64,000 nt of DNA from Candidatus Polarisedimenticolaceae bacterium (GTDB lineage Bacteria; Acidobacteriota; Polarisedimenticolia; Polarisedimenticolales; DASRJG01), in the NCBI GenBank assembly GCA_036275915.1, contig DASUCV010000022.1, forward strand, positions 464,304-528,303, written 5' to 3'. The position numbers were made by a program, and so were the translations under genes. Numbering within the stretch: the stretch's first letter is position 1; the number at the start of each line of letters is the position of its first letter. Below are positions 58,937 to 64,000 of the stretch, piece after piece. The notes below the pieces were generated by a model. That model was not told where the DNA came from. It saw only the letters and a program-made list of their open reading frames with translations, and did no database searches.

Positions 58937-59164
58937 TCAAGCCGTGTCGTGGTGCAGCTTCAAGTAGACGAGCACGTATAAACTCACTGAGAGTTCAAGC
59001 AAGATTGCCGTGATACGCCATGCTGGACGCCATAGCCAGATCGCCAGGTAACCCAGCGACGTGCCGCCTACCAATAGCTTCGACCTCGGTGTGGCTTCCG
59101 GGAGTGCTAGGTAGCGAAGCGAAAGGAGAATTGCGGCGACCAAAGACACCAGCGAATACGGCAT
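58937..59164 (-). CDS. Small membrane protein
   Basis: Protein of 75 aa with three short hydrophobic segments (YSLVSLVAAILLSLRYLAL, LLVGGTSLGYLAIWLW, ITAILLELSVSLYVLVYL). It is the first gene of the minus-strand run that continues with the PhyH gene 47 bp on. Unknown function. Confidence 0.55.
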   Translation of the reverse strand: MPYSLVSLVAAILLSLRYLALPEATPRSKLLVGGTSLGYLAIWLWRPAWRITAILLELSVSLYVLVYLKLHHDTA

Positions 59165-59246
59165 CAGGAAGTCCTTGAGACTGGACCATTCAGGCGTGCG
59201 ATACTAGCGCGCGAACCGTGGAAACGGAAGCGCGGAGAGAAACAGG

Positions 59247-60011
59247 ATGGGGGTAGGCGCCAGATCTACGACCGTCCTCCCGACTCCCCCACGCACGGGT
59301 GGGACTCTGGAAGCCAACCGTACCACCTATTGGCGAGTAGGCCTCGGGAGGTTTCGCGCCGGAGCCTTCTTGGCGGGCTTTGCCCTAATGACACTTGAAT
59401 TGGTCTCGTCGCGGGTGGTTGACCCGATCGCAGGGTCGTCGCTATTTGCCTGGACATCCATTATCGGCGTGACCTTACTCGGACTGGCCTTTGGAGCGTA
59501 TTGGGGCGGTCGCACGATCGACAACGATCCCAGGATCATCAGAATCGTTCGCGCGAGTTCTGGTGCTGCCTTTCTCGTCGCCGCTGTTCCACTGCTGGCA
59601 ACAGCTGGAAGACCGATCATGGGCGCGCCTTTACCAATCGAACTCTGCTCCACCGCTCTCGTTTTTTACCTGTTCTTCGCGCCCAGTATGTTGCTCGGGA
59701 TGTTGTTGCCCATGCTGCTGAAGCTTGCTCCAAAGCACGAAAGGGGATTGGGAGTCGCCTATGGTTCCCTCTCAATGTTCTGGTCATTTGGGAGCATCGT
59801 GGGAGTGTTCGGCACTGGGTTTGTATTCATCTCAGTCCTTGGCAGTCGCGGAACGCTTTACGGAATAGCCACGACACTGCTTGTCAACTCGTTCTGGTTC
59901 CATTTCGCGTCGCCGGATCGTGGCACTCGATCGGAACGCGTGTTCCTGTGGGGTACGATGTTCGGGACTGTACTAATCGGTTTTTCGAGCTCGTTGCTCC
60001 TGCAGCCATGA
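59247..60011 (+). CDS. Membrane half of a spermidine-synthase-like protein
   Basis: Protein of 254 aa with about six helices (GAFLAGFALMTLELVSSRVV, ASGAAFLVAAVPLLATAG, LVFYLFFAPSMLLGMLLPML, SMFWSFGSIVGVFGTGFVF). The block FALMTLELVSSRVVDPIAGSS opens the N-terminal membrane domain of the fused spermidine synthase family, and RGLGVAYGSLSMFWSFGSIVG is another of its signatures. The catalytic domain is absent and instead appears at 56983 on the opposite strand. Confidence 0.8.
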   Translation: MGVGARSTTVLPTPPRTGGTLEANRTTYWRVGLGRFRAGAFLAGFALMTLELVSSRVVDPIAGSSLFAWTSIIGVTLLGLAFGAYWGGRTIDNDPRIIRIVRASSGAAFLVAAVPLLATAGRPIMGAPLPIELCSTALVFYLFFAPSMLLGMLLPMLLKLAPKHERGLGVAYGSLSMFWSFGSIVGVFGTGFVFISVLGSRGTLYGIATTLLVNSFWFHFASPDRGTRSERVFLWGTMFGTVLIGFSSSLLLQP

Positions 60012-60292
60012 ACCAGTCAGGCAGATTAGCTTCCTAGTCTCTGGAGTCCAAGACTCAGAGTAGCGACGTCGCCGACAAACAGGGGCACGCCGTAAATACC
60101 CGGTAGTGGCCGTCGCCTCTGCTACCGCGGCAATCCGGTTGCACCAGCGCCGCGTGCGGACTTCCGCAGGTACTCGGAAATACACGCGTGTAGCTCGACA
60201 CTCTTTCATCAGTAGGGGTTTTGAAGTCGGCGGGTTTCCGCCCGGTTCCCATAAAGAAAGGGATGAAGCCGATTGGCTGCATCCCTGATGAG
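60012..60292. other. Intergenic region with terminator
   Basis: No gene. The right end carries the RadC-like operon terminator; a second stem GGCGG/CCGCC lies at about 60229-60245. Confidence 0.4.
60250..60286 (-). terminator. Terminator of the RadC-like operon
   Basis: Stem AGGGATGAAGCC (60259-60270) / GGCTGCATCCCT (60275-60286), one mismatch, 4-nt loop. Read on the minus strand it is followed by TTTCTTTAT. It starts 7 bp beyond the RadC-like stop at 60293. Confidence 0.8.
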
Positions 60293-60739
60293 TTACATGA
60301 GCCCCCTCTCCCGGAGTGAGAGGAAAGCTCCGTCGGTCACAATCAAGTGGTCTGCCAGAGAGATTCCCACAAGGTCGCAGGCGCGCTGGACTGCGTGGGT
60401 GAACTCGATGTCCTCCACCGATGGCTCAAGGAGGCCGCTTGGATGATAGTGGACTAGAACTATTGAAAGAGCGTTTGAGAGAATTGCCGGCTTGACGATT
60501 TCGGCCGGGCGCGCCCTCGTCGTGTTGAGGTCTCCGACCGCCACGACGTTGAACGAGGTCGGCTGGTTTTGACTGTCAAGGCAGAGAACCGAGAGAATCT
60601 CTCGGTCCGCGCCGAGGTAGTACGGTCGAATCGCGTTGTGCACGTCTCGCGGTCGACTCACCCGACTGACGCTAAATCGAACCCTGCCATCGCGAACCTG
60701 ACGAATTCGGACTCTCTGAACTGACTTCGGCGGCTTCAC
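60293..60739 (-). CDS. RadC-like JAB-domain protein
   Basis: Protein of 148 aa from the GTG at 60739 that overlaps the upstream stop (GTGA). The JAB/MPN metal site is VLVHYHPSGLLEPSVEDIEF, the HxHPSG-x-Ser-x2-Asp pattern of RadC, with LADHLIVTDGAFLSLRERG closing the domain. RadC-like proteins are common on integrative elements; their biochemical role is unsettled. The HhH N-terminal part of housekeeping RadC is missing, as usual for mobile versions. Confidence 0.88.
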   Translation of the reverse strand: MKPPKSVQRVRIRQVRDGRVRFSVSRVSRPRDVHNAIRPYYLGADREILSVLCLDSQNQPTSFNVVAVGDLNTTRARPAEIVKPAILSNALSIVLVHYHPSGLLEPSVEDIEFTHAVQRACDLVGISLADHLIVTDGAFLSLRERGLM

Positions 60740-61017
60740 GGCACAGCTCGCGGAGTGAACTCCAGTGTGCAGAGGTTTGCCGATCGACCGTGAATCAGGC
60801 AGTAGCCTCCTGAACCGACACGGCAGACCTCGATGTCGTGTTGTTCGCAGGTGGGGCACCAGGTATCCGAAGGGTCGGCGTCATCGACGTACGCATCGCC
60901 ATTCATGAGGACCCAGGCAAGGACCTCGACGTCCTCCGAATTACACACCGAACACCGTGATAAGACACGTGGCGTCTCGGGTCTTTTCTTGCTGCTCCCT
61001 CGCTTATACCCAGCCAT
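60736..61017 (-). CDS. Small zinc-ribbon protein
   Basis: Protein of 93 aa with SRCSVCNSEDVEVLAWV and DTWCPTCEQHDIEVC, two CxxC knuckles of a zinc ribbon separated by an acidic loop. Basic start MAGYKRGSSKKRPETP. It overlaps the RadC-like gene (GTGA), so the two are made together. Role unknown. Confidence 0.7.
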   Translation of the reverse strand: MAGYKRGSSKKRPETPRVLSRCSVCNSEDVEVLAWVLMNGDAYVDDADPSDTWCPTCEQHDIEVCRVGSGGYCLIHGRSANLCTLEFTPRAVP

Positions 61018-61061
61018 GACTACTCCTTTCGGAAATGGGATGCCAATGAAGGAATTCAGCC

Positions 61062-61925
61062 TCAGATCGCTGTGAGAGTGCGATCCGTCGCTAGCGAGGT
61101 CGATCCAGCAGTCGACGGCGCGTGCACTTGGAACGATCGGTTCACTCGGGCGAGCAGGTCGAAAGCTGCCTGGATACTTCCCATGCGATGGGTCGCGTAA
61201 TCAGTTGCCGCGTCGTACGCATCGAGGATGGTCCGAACTCCTCCGAGCTCGAACCGCTGGCGGAGCTGTGCTGCTGCAACGCTGGGCATTTCGTCAAGCA
61301 CCGCTGAAAGTATCTCGGTTGCGATGCCGCGCTCAGCCCATTCGCTATAGAGGAAGACGATCGCTTCAAAGGCCTCGAGGTACGAGACAAGCTGGGAGCT
61401 CAGTTCCTCCAGGGGGATCTCGCCTGCATGGACCGACACGAGACCTCCTGCGAAAACCCCTCCTCCTCCGACTGCGAGATTCGTGCACACGAACCGGAAC
61501 GCGCCGATGTGAATCGCGATCCGCGACCTTCCGTCGTAGGAGTTCTGGATCTTGAGACACGGGCAGATCTCGCCGTAGCCCCTGACGAGCTTTGCAAGGG
61601 CTGGAAACTTGTAGATGGCACGAAGTCGTGCGCCCCCGCGGTCGACGAAGACGCCCCGAGGAACCGAACCGAGATCGATCGTCTGAATCGCCTGTTCGAC
61701 CAAGTCGAGGATCGCCTGGTGCCGAATGAGTCTGTAACGTTCGGAGACAACGGCGAGGACTGTGCCGGTGTCGAGCCGTGCTACGGCAAGACGACGCGGA
61801 ATCTGCTCGTACCGACCTCCGTCTTGTCGATACAGTCGCACCATGCTGACCGGAAAGTCAGCCGGGTGGCCTCGGGTCACGTCTTGATTGATGTGTGCGG
61901 ACAAGTCGACCGGTGCTCGAGACAT
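61062..61925 (-). CDS. DUF932 family protein
   Basis: Protein of 287 aa from the ATG at 61925, with GGAGGGTTTCC upstream. The DUF932 pattern is clear: ERYRLIRHQAILDLVEQAIQ, GEICPCLKIQNSYDGRSRIA and FRFVCTNLAVGGGG. DUF932 proteins are frequent on plasmids, phages and integrative elements, often near anti-restriction or repair genes; the function is unknown. It is separated from the zinc-ribbon gene by 44 bp. Confidence 0.87.
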   Translation of the reverse strand: MSRAPVDLSAHINQDVTRGHPADFPVSMVRLYRQDGGRYEQIPRRLAVARLDTGTVLAVVSERYRLIRHQAILDLVEQAIQTIDLGSVPRGVFVDRGGARLRAIYKFPALAKLVRGYGEICPCLKIQNSYDGRSRIAIHIGAFRFVCTNLAVGGGGVFAGGLVSVHAGEIPLEELSSQLVSYLEAFEAIVFLYSEWAERGIATEILSAVLDEMPSVAAAQLRQRFELGGVRTILDAYDAATDYATHRMGSIQAAFDLLARVNRSFQVHAPSTAGSTSLATDRTLTAI

Positions 61926-62075
61926 TGGAAACCCTCCTTCGGATTGTTGAAAGGACTGCTTTGCAGCGTAGCGAGCCTGCATTCCTAGGAAAGGAGGGGG
62001 AATCTGCCGCACCGGAGGACTCGAGCTCAGCGCGCGATACGCGCCGGGGGTCCTCAGGCCCAGCGCAGCTTCGGG

Positions 62076-62678
62076 CTACGAATAGATGACTCGACCTGGC
62101 GGCTGCGGAATGTCGACCAGGAACATCGTCAGGCGCTCGAGGGCCGCCTCCCAGCAGTCGACCGCTTCGTCACGCGAGGGGAGAGTTCCGGTTTCAATCC
62201 ACACCGTGATCGAGAATCCGTCGCAGGTTGCGTCGAGAAACCTGGCGCCTTCGAGCTCCCAGTGAAAGAGCACAGGCCGTTCAAGTCGACTACGAACCAG
62301 CTCATGACTGAAGTTGAAGAACACCGCGAATGCATACCGTGCGTCAGCGACTAGCTCCGGGTAGTTGTGAGCGAACTCGAGGTAGCCCTTCGCCCAGTGC
62401 CCGCCGCTCTCATCGCGATTGAACGCTTTCTCGCAGCCGATCGTAAAGAACGCAGTCCCCTTCGCATTGATCGAAGAGATCGCGTTCGAAAGGGCAGGAT
62501 CGTCGGTAGCCTCGGGGATGTACCGCCCTGCGTCCGGGATCCCCTTGAGCGGTTTGAAACCGTAGTTTGACGGAACTCCTACTCTCTCCACACCAGGATA
62601 GGGAATGGCTTTCCCACGATGTCTTATCGTTAGGATGAGGCTGGTGGGCGTCTCCTGCACCTGTTCCTCGTCCAACAA
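62076..62678 (-). CDS. Hypothetical protein of mobile module
   Basis: Protein of 200 aa from a TTG with GGAGGAGGCATTG upstream. Segments include YGFKPLKGIPDAGRYIPEA, FFTIGCEKAFNRDESGGHWA and FFNFSHELVRSRLERPVLF. No family recognised. It lies between the DUF932 and RecB-like genes on the same strand. Confidence 0.6.
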   Translation of the reverse strand: MLDEEQVQETPTSLILTIRHRGKAIPYPGVERVGVPSNYGFKPLKGIPDAGRYIPEATDDPALSNAISSINAKGTAFFTIGCEKAFNRDESGGHWAKGYLEFAHNYPELVADARYAFAVFFNFSHELVRSRLERPVLFHWELEGARFLDATCDGFSITVWIETGTLPSRDEAVDCWEAALERLTMFLVDIPQPPGRVIYS

Positions 62679-62726
62679 TGCCTCCTCCAGTACTTGCGAC
62701 TCTCCAGGGCGAGAGCACGGGACTCA

Positions 62727-62763
62727 AAAGAAAAAGCCGGCGGGATTTCTCTCGCTGGCTTTT
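62727..62763 (-). terminator. Terminator after the RecB-family nuclease gene
   Basis: Stem AAAAGCCGGCG (62732-62742) / CGCTGGCTTTT (62753-62763), one mismatch. On the minus strand it is followed by T-rich DNA, just beyond the stop at 62771. Confidence 0.8.
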
Positions 62764-62770
62764 GTTAGGT

Positions 62771-63571
62771 TCAACGAACTTGGATCAGAGTTTCGCGGAT
62801 GCGCTTGTGGTCCCCCATACACACGGGAAGAAAGTCGCACCAAGTGCACCACATGCCGGGTCGCTTGTAGAAATTCCCCGCTGCGGTTTCCCGGGCGACA
62901 TGCGCGATCTTAGCAAGATACTCGGCAAGCTCAGCCGGCGACCGCTTCGACACATGCCATTCGATCTTCGGCTCTTTCCTCTTGATGAGGACGCAGAAGG
63001 CGACTTGTGAAGCCTCGGGATCGGCAAGTTGGTAGCACGTGAGCTGGTCTGACAGTACCACTTCATGGCGTTCGTAGGCGCGAGTTGCGGACTTGAAGTC
63101 GATGACAGTCCGGGTCCCGTCGATGTCCGCCACAAGATCTACGATGCCGACGAGGGGCAGGTCGAGGCTCGTGATTGAGAGCTCGAACCGCTTCTCGACC
63201 GCCGCGATGTTGGATAGTCGTGGCATCGCATCGAGAGCAAACCTCGCAAGTAGCACCTCCCCGGCCTGCCGAAGCTTGTCCCAGGTCCCCTTGCGTGAGT
63301 AATCTAGCTCGATCTCCCGAAGTGATGCCCAGTGGGCCTGGAACGCCGCCACGGGGTCTTCGCCAGAGCGAAAGAGACTGGCAAGAGCGTCATGCACTAC
63401 AGAACCGAAGGCTAGATTCGCCGACGGCACCCGCCGCCTGAGTCGCTCCAGATAATGGAGCCGATACTGCTCGGGGCAGGTCAGGTACTTCGAGAGTTGA
63501 GAGTGTGAAATGTGGGATACGCCAGGCTCTCCCGATTCCTCTTGCCCAAGCGTTACCACTTCCGCAGTCAT
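62771..63571 (-). CDS. RecB-family PD-(D/E)XK nuclease
   Basis: Protein of 266 aa with HISHSQLSKYLTCPEQYRLH at the start, GSVVHDALASLF, the catalytic strands VGIVDLVADIDGTRTVIDFK (Asp, then Asp-x-Lys) with SDQLTCYQLA, and a C-terminal Cys set around MWCTWCDFLPVC, which suggests an iron-sulfur cluster as in Cas4 and AddB. Cas4-like nucleases of this kind are common in phages and integrative elements. The start overlaps the upstream stop (ATGA). Confidence 0.92.
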   Translation of the reverse strand: MTAEVVTLGQEESGEPGVSHISHSQLSKYLTCPEQYRLHYLERLRRRVPSANLAFGSVVHDALASLFRSGEDPVAAFQAHWASLREIELDYSRKGTWDKLRQAGEVLLARFALDAMPRLSNIAAVEKRFELSITSLDLPLVGIVDLVADIDGTRTVIDFKSATRAYERHEVVLSDQLTCYQLADPEASQVAFCVLIKRKEPKIEWHVSKRSPAELAEYLAKIAHVARETAAGNFYKRPGMWCTWCDFLPVCMGDHKRIRETLIQVR

Positions 63572-64000
63572 CGCCTGCTCCGGCCGTTGGCACGATCATT
63601 TCGAGCTGGAAAGAGCGCGTCCACGTTCATGTACCTGCCGTCGTCGGAAGGCTTGGTCGTGACCCTGCACGGGAGATTCAAGGCCACCCCCTCTTCGATC
63701 CGATACCTACCGTCCGAGTAGCCAGCGTCTTCGAGTGCCAAAGCAAGCTGCCTCTGGCTTCCAAAGAGCTTCAGGGTGTCTCCGTTCACCTGCACGTGAA
63801 TGAAGAGCCTTCGGCCCCATTGGGTGTCGATCGCGCCGATTCGAAGCAGCCGGGCATCGACCGCCTTGTCGTCGGTCTTCCTCTCGTGGTCCCCGATGTT
63901 CCCGCGGGACTCTTGCCCCAGGAACTCGTTCACGATCTCGGACTGAAGGGCAAGCAACTGTGTCGCGCGACGCCTGACCTCATGGTCGGGGACGTTCTCC
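63568..64000 (-). CDS. Partial protein running off the window
   Basis: The coding frame enters from beyond 64000 (it reads ENVPDHEVRRRATQ before a TTG at 63957) and ends at 63568. The visible 144 codons include RRLFIHVQVNGDTLKLFGS and VALNLPCRVTTKPSDDGRYM, a beta-rich pattern that could be a small DNA-binding domain. Stop and start overlap with the nuclease gene (ATGA), so it belongs to the same operon. Confidence 0.6.
   Translation of the reverse strand, partial: ENVPDHEVRRRATQLLALQSEIVNEFLGQESRGNIGDHERKTDDKAVDARLLRIGAIDTQWGRRLFIHVQVNGDTLKLFGSQRQLALALEDAGYSDGRYRIEEGVALNLPCRVTTKPSDDGRYMNVDALFPARNDRANGRSRR

Noticed and set aside
61428..61988. 186-codon plus-strand frame
   Set aside because: Antisense to the DUF932 gene, which has family motifs and a strong ribosome site.

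Overview
The window is a dense, GC-rich stretch of a Gram-negative-type bacterium: lipoproteins, MacAB-like and TlpA/CcmH-like envelope proteins, GGAGG ribosome sites and frequent GTG/TTG starts. It carries almost nothing but accessory genes; I see no rRNA, tRNA, ribosomal-protein or central-metabolism gene. The lanthipeptide leader type and the many small secreted Cys-rich proteins fit groups such as Myxococcota or Acidobacteriota, but the lineage cannot be fixed from this sequence. A large mobile element, island cluster or secondary replicon is the most natural reading.

Layout. (1) 0-6.2 kb is a mobile module: RuvC-like nuclease, XRE regulator, a repeat-rich control region with inverted triplets of 9-bp iterons, a P-loop ATPase, a large serine recombinase and a sigma-region-4-like HTH protein. 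(2) 6.6-11.2 kb is a six-gene overlapping minus-strand operon that joins a CBASS core (CD-NTase plus HNH-SAVED nuclease) to a stand-alone ubiquitin-like pathway (multiubiquitin-type Ubl, DUF6791-ThiF E1, DUF6527 protein, E2 with SEC-C zinc motif). This is the most striking system in the window. (3) 11.7-22 kb is a long minus-strand run: small lipoprotein, Cache-domain membrane protein, ATP-grasp ligase, HxK nuclease-like protein, DUF2235 hydrolase and several secreted or membrane proteins. (4) 22-25.2 kb holds an HTH-TPR (RRNPP-like) regulator, divergent from a two-gene operon and followed by a small exported-looking protein. (5) 25.7-36.2 kb has small membrane proteins, a resolvase, secreted proteins, a GMC oxidoreductase/DUF1080 fusion cut by one in-frame amber codon, and a cluster of small secreted Cys-rich proteins. 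A palindrome TGTTGC-N6-GCAACA, or close variants, recurs at six intergenic sites between 21.9 and 34.4 kb, often over a TTGACA box. (6) 36.4-41.1 kb has an ABC-2 transporter, a TlpA-CcmH-like fusion and a frameshifted integrase remnant. (7) 41.7-60 kb is a class I lanthipeptide locus: precursor (double-Gly leader, five-Cys core), LanC, LanB, C39-peptidase ABC exporter, MacA-like adaptor, ATPase, two FtsX-type permeases, two JmjC and one PhyH 2-oxoglutarate oxygenases, a YkgJ-type protein and a spermidine-synthase-like protein split from its membrane half. (8) 60.3-64 kb is a second mobile-type module: RadC-like, zinc-ribbon, DUF932, RecB-family nuclease and a partial gene running off the window.

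How the parts work together. In the CBASS-Ubl operon the Ubl, E1, DUF6527 and E2 proteins probably attach and remove a ubiquitin-like tag, perhaps on the CD-NTase, while the nucleotide signal of the CD-NTase activates the SAVED nuclease. In the lanthipeptide locus LanB dehydrates and LanC cyclises the core, the C39 transporter removes the leader and exports, and the MacA-like adaptor, ATPase and permeases likely give further export or self-protection.
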